From: DAOUJI01 sp965224415
GTDB lineage: Bacteria; Chloroflexota; Dehalococcoidia; Lucifugimonadales; JAGWBF01
DNA: 64,000 bases
Assembly (NCBI GenBank): GCA_965224415.1
Contig: CBDCZB010000002.1
Location: 124,001-188,000 of the forward strand
Direction of reading: 5' to 3'
Each line of letters starts with the position of its first letter. Position 1 is the stretch's first letter. The notes below the pieces were generated by a model. It saw nothing but the letters and a program-made list of their open reading frames with translations. It had not been told where the DNA came from and ran no database searches. The position numbers were made by a program, and so were the translations under genes. This document shows positions 16,687-26,200 of the stretch, in pieces.

Positions 16687-17946
16687 ATGAAGACGACCAC
16701 CAACATCCAGACCACCGAGGTAATCACCCATTCCATAACCGGGTTCGACGGCAACGAGAACGCCGCAGCGGGTGCGGGGAACATCCAGGGAACGCAGGCC
16801 GGGGCGGCGGCCCAGGGACGGACCAAGGGCAAGCCCGAGAGCGAGCTTCGGGCGGCGGCCCGGCGGCACGGCCTCAACCTGAAGGAGCTGGCGGACCGGA
16901 TGGGCGTCAACTACGGCTACCTGTCCTCGGTGGCCAGCGGGCGCCGGCCCTGGTCTCCCCTGCTGCGGGAGAGGGCCACGGCGGTGCTGGGCGAGGTGCC
17001 CGGCCAGGGCGTCGTCTACCGGCAGGGCGGCCTGGTGCAGGGGGAGAGCACCTGCATCCGGGAGCGCGCCCGCGCCCTGGGCATGAGCCAGAAGGACCTG
17101 GCCCAGCGGGTGGGGGTGTCGGTCGGCTACATGTCGGAGGTGGCGCGGGGCCGGAAGAACATGAGCCCGGCGGTCCAGACGCGGGTCGAATCGGTGCTGG
17201 GCGGCCCGGTGAAAGTCGGGCCTGCCAGGTGCGCCAACCGCCAGGACGGAGTGGTGAAAGGGAGGGGGCAGAGCAGCTACATCCGGGAGCGGGCCAGGGA
17301 GCGAGGCTTTAGCCTGAAGGGCCTGGCGGAACATGTGGGGGTGTCTCGCGGCTACATGACCCAGGTGTCCCGGGGCGAAAGGAGCATGAGCCCGGCGGTC
17401 CAGGCGCGGGTGGAAGAGGCCCTAGACGGCCCGGCCAGGATCGAGCCTGCCCAGCCTCCCACCGTCGATCCGCGCGCCCTGTGGGACCGGATGGATGCGC
17501 ACGAGCTGAGCCAGAACGAGACCGCCCGGCTGGCCGGAATCAGCTCCGGTCATCTCTCCCAGATCATGAACGGCCAGCGAAACCCGTCGGGGGAGATGCT
17601 GGCGAAGCTGCACGGGGTCCTGTTCCGGCCTACGGCGGCGGAGCTGGTGGTGCCCGCCGAGGTCAAGGTGATGGCCTGGAAGAAGGGCGGGCGCAACGGC
17701 GTGGTGGTGCGCGGCGCCGGTGGGCCGGGGGCTGGCGGCAACCAGCCTGGCGGCGGGACCGTTCGCATCGGCGGACGGGTGCCTTGGGGCGCGGAGGTTG
17801 AATACGCCTACCGCGCCGGTTACGACAGCCGGGGCCGGGTGTCGGTGACTCACCTGGTGGACGAGCGGGGCTATGGCCGGATGTTGACGCAGCCGGAGCC
17901 GGACGGCGCCGGTCCCGGTCCCGGCGAGGACCGGACCGGGGTCTGA
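16687..17946 (+). CDS. Protein with four tandem XRE-type HTH domains
   Basis: The 419-residue protein starts at the ATG at 16687 after GGAGGA. After a ~50-residue low-complexity lead it carries four successive Cro/XRE-like HTH domains at about residues 51-103, 120-172, 196-248 and 262-313, spaced 66-76 residues apart. Each shows the same core: LKELADRMGVNYGYLSSVASG, then KDLAQRVGVSVGYMSEVARG, KGLAEHVGVSRGYMTQVSRG and NETARLAGISSGHLSQIMNG. Domains 2 and 3 are most alike, each followed by MSPAVQ.RVE. The C-terminal ~100 residues (from about 320) form a Gly-rich linker and a small beta-rich segment ending in a Pro/Gly tail. XRE regulators normally carry one HTH and dimerise; a four-HTH chain could read four half-sites at once, perhaps in the repeats upstream. 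Function beyond DNA binding is unknown. Confidence 0.8.
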   Translation: MKTTTNIQTTEVITHSITGFDGNENAAAGAGNIQGTQAGAAAQGRTKGKPESELRAAARRHGLNLKELADRMGVNYGYLSSVASGRRPWSPLLRERATAVLGEVPGQGVVYRQGGLVQGESTCIRERARALGMSQKDLAQRVGVSVGYMSEVARGRKNMSPAVQTRVESVLGGPVKVGPARCANRQDGVVKGRGQSSYIRERARERGFSLKGLAEHVGVSRGYMTQVSRGERSMSPAVQARVEEALDGPARIEPAQPPTVDPRALWDRMDAHELSQNETARLAGISSGHLSQIMNGQRNPSGEMLAKLHGVLFRPTAAELVVPAEVKVMAWKKGGRNGVVVRGAGGPGAGGNQPGGGTVRIGGRVPWGAEVEYAYRAGYDSRGRVSVTHLVDERGYGRMLTQPEPDGAGPGPGEDRTGV

Positions 17947-18246
17947 GCCCAGACAAGGAGGACCGGCGGGCACGGGCGCTACGCCAACAGTCTTTCCCTC
18001 TACCGGATACGGGACGCCGCGCCGGAGGTCGCGCTGGACTTGGTCAACGTCCGCCGCAGGGCACCCGCAGAGGGTCGGCAGTCGCCCTTCTCCGGGCCGG
18101 GTTCCAGGCTGGGACCCCGCCCAGACCGGGGGACGCAACGGCAAGGCCAAACCACCGTCCCTGTCTCTGTTCGAAGGGGCGTTCGTTGCCGAGCAGGCAC
18201 GGGAGAAGGAACCGGCAGGCGCGTATGGCTGGAGCACATCAACAAT
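17947..18246. other. Gene-free stretch with possible coding remnants
   Basis: No complete gene is visible. Short protein-like pieces occur in different plus-strand frames, such as LYRIRDAAPEVALDLVNVRR (about 17998-18057) and KPPSLSLFEGAFVAEQAREK (about 18147-18206). They could be remains of one frameshifted gene. The support is weak. Confidence 0.2.
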
Positions 18247-18310
18247 GGGGCAGGAACATCGCTGGTGCGGCGATGTTCCTGCCCCGACTGCGCATGTATG
18301 CGCCCTTTTT
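18247..18310. terminator. Bidirectional hairpin terminator region
   Basis: A perfect 16-bp stem (18247-18262 GGGGCAGGAACATCGC with 18270-18285) has a 7-nt loop. A second palindrome GCGCAT-GT-ATGCGC at 18290-18303 runs straight into CCTTTTT. They sit between the convergent four-HTH gene (ends 17946) and small XRE gene (ends 18354), as expected for a shared terminator. Confidence 0.7.
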
Positions 18311-18353
18311 GCGTTCCAGGTCAAGGGCATCAGCCCCCCGGTGTGCTCGACCG

Positions 18354-18596
18354 TTACTCGTCCTCCTCCACAATGACGAACAGGGTGTCAAAATCACTCA
18401 CCCCCAGCACCTCCATCAAACGCCGCCGCAGCCGGGGCGACGGACTGCGTTCCCCCCGCATCAGCTGGGACATGTAGCCCCGGGAAATCCCGCAGCGGCG
18501 CGCCAGATCGTTCTGAGAGATGTTGAGTTGGTCCAGAAGTTCCCATACCACCTCCTGACGGAGCATCACCCTGACTGAGCGGCGCCTGGGTCTCAT
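18354..18596 (-). CDS. Small XRE-family HTH regulator
   Basis: The 80-residue protein is essentially one Cro/XRE HTH: NISQNDLARRCGISRGYMSQ, then LMRGERSPSPRLRRRLMEVL, with a short acidic tail. Its recognition segment (SRGYMSQ..RGERS.SP) is strikingly like domain 3 of the four-HTH protein encoded convergently next door (SRGYMTQVSRGERSMSP), so the two may share operators or descend from one ancestor. The start at 18596 has GGGAGGGAG upstream. It probably acts as a repressor of element genes; a hairpin with a 16-bp stem lies ~60 bp upstream of its start. Confidence 0.8.
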   Translation of the reverse strand: MRPRRRSVRVMLRQEVVWELLDQLNISQNDLARRCGISRGYMSQLMRGERSPSPRLRRRLMEVLGVSDFDTLFVIVEEDE

Positions 18597-18597
18597 C

Positions 18598-19215
18598 TCG
18601 CCTGCTCCCTCCCAACCGGTTCCGCCCCTCCCTCTACCGGGACTGCCTTACCCTGGGCCGCTGGGCTGGCGCGGAGGCCGCCGCCAGCCCAGCGGCCTCC
18701 GCCGCTCTTCCGTGTTTGGGTGCTGTTCTGCTTCTTGGGAACCTCCCTTCCGGTGAGTGGGACCTAGCCGCCCGGCCCGCCGACCGTCAACTCCAGACTG
18801 TGGGAGTAACTGTTCAGACTGGGGCGGATATGGGTTGGGAGAGGATGGAATTGAGAGCATAGTGAGGGTTGCGTCCTTGTAAACGCCAAGCGCCAAACCA
18901 AGCGCCAAACAAGGAAGCCATGATGCTCTTGGTCCCGATGCCTGTCCGGAGCGGGTGCGGCCGCTGATCTTTCGGCTCACCACCGGCGGCCGCAGGCTCC
19001 GCTCCGCCGCTTCTTGTCAGGACGTTGACCGACGCGTTCGCGTCCTGGCCTGGTTCTAGCTCGCAGCACATGGGCAACGGAACACACGGTATTCCTGTTG
19101 TTGGGGGCATTAGCCCAACATTGGTTGCAGGCCCTGGAGGGATTTCTTGGTCGATCTCTTGTGGGTGATTCCCTTTGGATTTCTTCCAGCGCCCGGTGGG
19201 CTTGGAGAGGAACCG
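18598..19215. other. Gene-free stretch with strong hairpin
   Basis: A perfect 16-bp stem with a 10-nt loop lies at 18656-18697 (arm GGCCGCTGGGCTGGCG) in the upstream region of the leftward small XRE gene. A copy of AACTGTTCAGAC is at 18808-18819 and matches the sequence bounding the next gene at 19971. Nothing else is recognised. Confidence 0.5.
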
Positions 19216-19956
19216 TTACTCGGGGGTCAGGGTGACGAAGACCCCTTCGTTCTTCGCGAGTTCTGATCTATCCGGGTCTATTAGGGCTCCGATTACCGTT
19301 GGCCTTGCGGACCTTCCGGTCGCAGTCCTCAAAATCCGGGCTCGGTCACTTGCTCGTCGGATGTCGTCTTCTCCGATTGTGATTGAGAGTTCGGCGAGCA
19401 TGTAGGTGTTTGGCCCGGCGTGTGGGTGTTCGCCTATCAGGATCAGGTCAGCCAGGATGAGCTGGTCTGCCTCATCTTTGGTGATGAGGTTCGTGTCCTC
19501 GGCGTCCTCAATGGTCATCTGGAGTTCAGTGGTTATTCCAGCTGCTCTGGTGGCCAGGACTTGGATCCTGCGGAATTCCAGTTGCTGCCTGGCAATGCTC
19601 ATGATGTTTTTGGCAATCTTGGACTCGTAATTTTCGCCGAACCCGTTGTCCAGCCTGCCGTTGACTTGGTTGAATCTATGGTTCATGTCGGTCTTGAGTT
19701 CTGCCACGCCGGTCTCCAGCCTTTCAAGACGTTGGTGAACCAGACTGAAATTGTCGTTGGTGGCATCGATGAAGGTGGCCAGGGCCTGGGGCAGGTTGGC
19801 GAGTTCCTCTCCCACTATCAGGCCCCGGACCGTGTTACGCCATTCCGGTCGGTCCTGTAGGATTTGCACCAAGTCCGCTATGTCGTTGACGTTGGTCAAG
19901 TTCGATTCCTTACTCCAAGTCCATATCTTACTCCCGGCGGCGCTGCGTGTCATCAT
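19216..19956 (-). CDS. Coiled-coil protein with nuclease-like C-terminal domain
   Basis: The protein is up to 246 residues, with a likelier TTG start at 19899 (LTNVNDIADLVQIL, with AAGGA upstream) giving 227. An N-terminal segment mentioning LVQILQDRPEWRNTVRGLIV is followed by a coiled coil (NFSLVHQRLERLETGVAELKTDMNHRFNQVNGRLD). A C-terminal domain follows with ADLILIGEHP.AGPNTYMLAELSITI and DDIRRASDRARIL. I associate this layout with the COG5493/DUF3782-like group, whose C-terminal fold is thought to relate to PD-(D/E)XK nucleases; here the E of AELS would be the core acidic position. Activity is unproven. The gene is flanked by direct AACTGTTCAGAC copies. Confidence 0.6.
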   Translation of the reverse strand: MMTRSAAGSKIWTWSKESNLTNVNDIADLVQILQDRPEWRNTVRGLIVGEELANLPQALATFIDATNDNFSLVHQRLERLETGVAELKTDMNHRFNQVNGRLDNGFGENYESKIAKNIMSIARQQLEFRRIQVLATRAAGITTELQMTIEDAEDTNLITKDEADQLILADLILIGEHPHAGPNTYMLAELSITIGEDDIRRASDRARILRTATGRSARPTVIGALIDPDRSELAKNEGVFVTLTPE

Positions 19957-19970
19957 CGATGCTGCTGGGT

Positions 19971-20090
19971 AACTGTTCAGACTTGAGCGGACGAACGACC
20001 GTGGAGCACCCGCCCACAGATGCGCTCAAGTATGATTCGCTTCCATCGGCGACAGCGCCGGCCAACAGATCCCCCGAGGTCTGAACAGTT
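19971..20090. repeat. 120-bp unit with perfect 12-bp inverted ends
   Basis: AACTGTTCAGAC at 19971-19982 and its reverse complement GTCTGAACAGTT at 20079-20090 bound 120 bp with no gene. A third copy in direct orientation is at 18808-18819, with a similar flank (TAACTGTTCAGACT.G.GCGGA). It could be a MITE-like unit or operator pair. Confidence 0.5.
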
Positions 20091-20108
20091 GCAACGAGTA
20101 AAAAATGC

Positions 20109-20137
20109 TGACATCTATCGGAGAATGTCATACAATC
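20109..20137 (+). promoter_or_regulatory. Candidate promoter of the GLUG giant gene
   Basis: CTGACA at 20109-20114 and TACAAT at 20132-20137 are separated by 17 bp, each one base from the sigma-70 consensus. The pair sits about 150 bp upstream of the ATG at 20285. Confidence 0.5.
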
Positions 20138-20284
20138 ACCGTCGTTTCACTCTGTACTTGAAAGGTGTCGCAAACAATGAACCTTGCCTGGAGGTCACCC
20201 GCCATGCCCCCTCCTGAAAACCTTACATACCCCTGTCAGCCCCCCCCCCGACTTTTGCGGGCGGGAAGTCGGAAAGGCGGGCTG

Positions 20285-23200
20285 ATGAGCACGGCAACGG
20301 GCAGCCTCGCCCGGTTCGGACTTATCGCGCTGCTGGCGGCGGTTACGGTTGCAGTCGTGCTGGGAGCGCTGCTCCTCTTCTCGGCTAGTCCCGTCTGGGC
20401 GCAGGCCGTGGACTACGACACGGACGGCGACAACCTCATCGAGGTTTCCACCCTGGCCCAGCTAAATGCCATCCGGCACGACTTGGACGGCAACGGGGAC
20501 TCCACCCACGCCGACTACACCGGCGCCTTCTCCAACGCCGCCTCGGGCATGGGCTGCGCCGCCACCTGCCTGGGCTACGAGTTGGAGGCGGACCTGGACT
20601 TCGACACCGACGGCAGCGGCGCGGCCAACACTGGCGATACTTACTGGAACGGCGGCGACGGCTGGCAACCCATGGGAGATGATGCCAACGCCGACGGCTC
20701 CACCGGGTACAACGCCATCTTCGAGGGCAACGGCCACACCATCTCCAACCTGTTCATCAACCGGAACTCCACGAGTGACGTGGGGCTGTTCGGCTCCTCC
20801 TCCGCCACCAGCGCCGTCCGCAACGTAGGGCTGGTGGGCGCGAACGTAACCGGCGGCGACTACACCGGCGCGCTGATTGGCAGCGCTTACGGCACGGTGC
20901 AGGACGCCTACTCCTCTGGCAGCGTTTCTGGCAACGATTATGTGGGCGGGCTGGTGGGCTACCTCCGTGAGGCAATCCAGAGGAGCTACTCCTCTGGCAG
21001 CGTTTCTGGCAACAATTATGTGGGCGGCCTGGGGGGTTACTCCATGAATACAATCCAGAGGAGCTACTCCACGGCCAGCGTCACCGGAACGGCTCACAAT
21101 GCAGGCGGGTTGGTGGCCCACCTTGAGACGGCGGGGGAAATCAAGGCCAGCTACGCTACCGGGACGGTAACCGGTCTTTCCCGCGTTGGCGGGCTGGTTG
21201 GCGACACAGACGGGAACATCACCGCCAGCTACTCCACCGGCGCAGTAACCGGGACCGGCAGCACTGTGGGCGGCCTAGTGGGCGTACAAGGCGCGGGGAC
21301 GACAACAAACAGCTACTGGGACACCGAGACCAGCGGTAAGGCGACCAGTGGCGGCGGCGTGGGCAAGACCACCAGCGAGTTGCAGTCGCCCACGCAGACC
21401 GACGGCTACGCGGGCATCTACGCCAACTGGAACCTGAACCTGGACGGGGACGCCAACACCGACGAGGACCCGTGGGACTTCGGCACAGCCAGCCAGTACC
21501 CGGCGCTGAAGGCGGAGTGGGACGGCGACGGCACGCCCAGCGCCTACGAGTTCGGGCGGCAGGGCCGCTCGGCGCCGGTGGTGGAGGACTATGACGACGA
21601 CGACAACGGCCTGATCGAGGTCGATAGCCTGGTCAAGCTGAACGCCATCCGGTGGGACCTGGACGGTAATGGCGCCTCTACCAACGCGGGCTACGCGCTG
21701 GCCTTCCCCACTCCCGCAGCGGGCATGGGCTGCCCCGTCACCGCCACCGATGCCGATGACAACGACTGCCTGGGCTACGAGCTGACGGCGGACCTGGACT
21801 TCAACACGGACACCACCGGGAGCTCCGCCGCAGTGGTCGACAGCAGTGACGACTACTGGAACGGCGGGTTGGGCTGGAGCCCTATCGCCAGCGAGAGCAC
21901 GGCGTACATGGCCGTCTTCGACGGGGGCCGGCACACCATCGCCAACCTGTTTATCAACCGCCCCACGTCGAACATGGTGAACTTCCGTGATGCCAACAAG
22001 TCGAACTATGTGGGGCTGTTCGCCAGCCTGATGTCGCCGGGAGAGGTCCGCCACCTGCGTCTGACCGGCGTCTCGGTGACGGGGCGCGGCAACGTGGGCG
22101 CGGTGGTGGGCCACATCACCCAGGGCACGGTGAGCAATGTTTCCGCGACCGGCGCGGTAACCGCCGTGGGCAGCAGCGGGGGAGACGGCGAGAAGGCCGG
22201 CGGCCTGGTGGGGAGCACCGGATCTGCCTCGGCGCTGATCGAGTACAGCTACTCGACGGCCACGGTGACGGCGGGGGATGACTACGCCGGCGGGCTGGTC
22301 GGGGAAAGCAAGGGCGAAATCCGGGCCTCCTACGCCACCGGCGCGGCCACGGCCACCGGCAGCTACGCCGGCGGTCTCGTGGGCAAGAACGACGGCTCCG
22401 GCATTATCAAGGCGAGCTACGCCACCGGCGCGGCCAGCGGCGCCGACCACGTGGGCGGCCTGGCCGGCCAGGCGGTCGGCAACATCCTCTCCAGCTACTC
22501 CCGGGGCGCCCCCTCCTCCAGTTCCAGCCCCGCGGGAACCAACGTGGGCGGCCTGGTGGGAAGCCGGTCGGGGGCGGGGACCATCACCAACAGCTACTGG
22601 GACGTCACCACCAGCGGCCTCGCCGACGACAGCGACCCCACCACCGGCGTGGGTAAGAGCACCAGAGATTTGCAAATGCCCGCGCAGACCGACGGCTACG
22701 CGGGCATCTACGTCAACTGGAACCTCAACCTGGACGGGGACGCCAGCACCGACGACGACCCGTGGGACTTCGGCACGGACAGCGAGTACCCGGCCCTGAA
22801 GGTGAAGTGGGACGGCGACGGCACGCCCAGCGCCTACGAGTTCGGACGCCAGGGCCGCTCCGCGCCTAACCAGCCGCCGGCCTTCGACGCCGACACCCTG
22901 ACGCTCAGCGTGCCGGAGAACACCGCCGCCGGCGTCAACATCGGCAGCCCGGTGCTCGCCACAGACCCTGATGGCGACCCCCTCTACTATGATGTAATCG
23001 GTGATGAAATCGTCTACTTCACCTTCGACGCGGACACCAACCAGATCAAGACCAGGTTCGTATTGGACCACGAGAGCAAGACCAGCTACTCCTTCTCAAT
23101 AATGGCCGATGATGGCAGCGGCGGCTTCCCGGCACTCGTCGACGTGACCATCAACGTCACCAACGTCGTCGAGGGGGCGACTGACTCGGTGGACTACGAC

Positions 23201-26200
23201 AGCGACGACGACGGGCTGATCGAGGTGGACAGCCTGAGCAAGCTGGACGCGATGCGCTACGACCTGGACGGGGACGGCGTCTCCACCGCCGCGGGCTACC
23301 TCGCCGCCTTCACCACTCCGGCGGTGGGCATGGGCTGTCCCGTCACGGACCACGACGGCGACTCGAACACGCCCGACCAGCCAACGTGCACCGGCTACGA
23401 GTTGACGTCGGACCTGGACTTCGACGAGAACGGCGACAGCCAGATGACCAGCGTCGGCGACCCCACCTACTGGAACACCGGCGACGGCTGGGCGCCCATC
23501 GGTTCCGACTCCAGCGCATCCACCCGGTACAACGCCGTCTTCGACGGCGACGGCCACACCATCTCCAACCTGTTCATCAGCCGGAGCTCCACGAATGACG
23601 TGGGGCTGTTCGGCTCCTCCTCCGCCACCAGCGCCATCCGCAACGTAGGGCTGGAGGGCGCCAGCGTAACCGGCAACGCCTACACCGGCGCTCTGATTGG
23701 CAGCGTTTATGGCGCTGTGGAGGCCGCCTACTCCACTGGCAGCGTTAATGGCAACGGTTATGTGGGCGGGCTGGTGGCTTCCTTGAGCGGAGGTTCAAGC
23801 TCAATCCAAAGGGGCTACTCCACCGCCAGCGTCACCGGCTCGACTGGCAGAATAGGCGGGCTGGTGGGATCCTCCTCCGGCGGTGGGCAAATCAAAGCCA
23901 GCTACGCTACCGGGGCGGTAAGAGGTATTGACTATGTTGGCGGGCTGGCTGGCGACTCCGACTCCAACGGGGGCATCACCGCCAGCTACGCCACCGGCGC
24001 GGTCTCCTCCAGCGCCAGCCCCGCCGGTACGAACCTGGGCGGCCTGGCGGGGAGGAATACCGGCACGATAACGAACAGCTACTGGAACGTCACCACCACC
24101 GGCATCGCCGACGACAATAATGCGGATACCGGCGAGGGCAAGACCACCAGCGACTTGCAGTCGCCCACGCAGACCAACGGCTACGCGGGCATCTATGCCA
24201 ACTGGAATCTGAACCTGGACAGCACGGCCGGCGGCGACGACCCGTGGGACTTTGGCACGGCCAGCCAGTACCCGGCGCTGAAGGCGGACTTCAACCGCGA
24301 CGGCGTCAAATCAGCCGCGGACGGCGACTTCGGCAGACAGCCCCGCGCCGCGCCGGGGGCCACCAACGACTACGACACGGACGATGACGGGCTGATCGAG
24401 GTCGCCGACCTGGACCAGCTGAACGCGATGCGGTGGGACCTGAACGGCGACGGCGCGTCTACGGATGCGGGGTACGCGACGGCTTTCCCCAACCCGGAAA
24501 CCGGCATGGGCTGCCCCATCACCGCCGCCGACGCCGACGACAACGACTGCCTGGGCTACGAGCTGACGGCGGACCTGGACTTCGACACCAACGGCAGCGG
24601 CACGGCCAACCTCGGTGATACTTACTGGAACGGCGGCGACGGCTGGGCGCCCATCGGCTCCGACGCCAGCGCAGCCACCCGGTACAACGCCGTCTTTGAC
24701 GGCAACGGCCACACCATCTCCAACCTGTTCATCAACCGGAGCTCCACGAATGACGTGGGGCTGTTCGGCTCCTCCTCCGCCACCAGCGCCATCCGCAACG
24801 TAGGGCTGGAGAGCGCCAGCGTAACCGCCAACTCGTACACCGGCGCGCTGATCGGCAGCGCTTACGGCGCGGTGGATTTCGCCTACTCCACTGGCAGCGT
24901 TACTGGCAGCAACAGTTCTGCGGGCGGGCTGGTGGGTTACTTCGAGGGTCAAATCCAGAGGAGCTACTCCACCGCCAGCGTTACTGGCCTGGACTATGTG
25001 GGCGGGCTGGTGGGCAACGCCACCAGTACTACGGTAATCAAGGCCAGCTACGCTACCGGGGCAGTAAGCGGTCGGATCGGAGTTGGCGGGCTTGTTGGCA
25101 GTTCCGACGGTGACATCACCGCCAGCTACTCCACCGGCGCAGTAACCGGGACCGGCAGCAATGTGGGCGGGCTGGTGGGCCTACGCAACGGGGGGACGAT
25201 CACCAACAGCCATTGGGACGTCACCACCAGCGGCATCGCCGACGACAGCGACGCCGGCACCGGCGAGGGCAAGGCCACCAGCGACCTGGCGACGCCCACG
25301 CAGACCAACGGCTACGCGGGCATCTACGCCAACTGGAATCTCAACCTGGACAGCACGGCCGGCGGCGACGACCCGTGGGACTTCGGGACGGCCAGCCAGT
25401 ACCCGGCGCTGAAGGCGGACTTCAACGACGACGGCGTCAAATCAGCCGTGGACGGCGACTTCGGCCGCCAGCCCCGCTCCGCGCCGGTGGTGCAGCCCCC
25501 GGTGGTGGCGCCGGGCACGGTGGACTACGACACGGACGGCGACAACCTCATCGAGGTCGATAGCCTAGCGAAGCTGAACGCGATCCGCTGGGACCTGGAC
25601 GGCGATGGGGCGTCAACGAATGCGGGGTATGCGCTGGCCTTCCCCACTCCCCTGGCGGGCATGGGCTGCCCCGTCACCACTACCGACGCCGACGACAACG
25701 ACTGCACGGGCTATGAGCTGACGGCGGACCTGGACTTCGACACCCACGGCAACGACGATACCGTGACCGCAGCCGACGCCGCCTACTGGAACGGCGGTTC
25801 GGGCTGGGACCCCATTGGTTCCTCGAGCGCCCCATTCGCCGCCACCTTCGACGGCGCCGGCCACGCCATCGCCAACCTGTTCATCAACCGGGGGTCCACC
25901 GACTACATCGGGCTGTTCCGTGTTGTTGGCGACGGAGGCCGAATTCGCAACCTGGGGCTGGAGCGGGTGAAGATAACGGGCCGAGACTTTATCGGGGTGG
26001 TGGCCGGGGAGATGTCCGCCTTCAGCGGCGTTGAGGCCGTCTATGTCACCGGCGCGGTCTCGGGGCGGGATTTGATCGGCGGGCTCATCGGGGAACATCA
26101 TCCAAACGCCTCGCTGCGCAACACCTACAGTGCCGCCAGGGTGACGGGGAGCAGCTACGTGGGTGGGCTGCTTGGCTATGTGCCCAGCAGCAATGCCACT

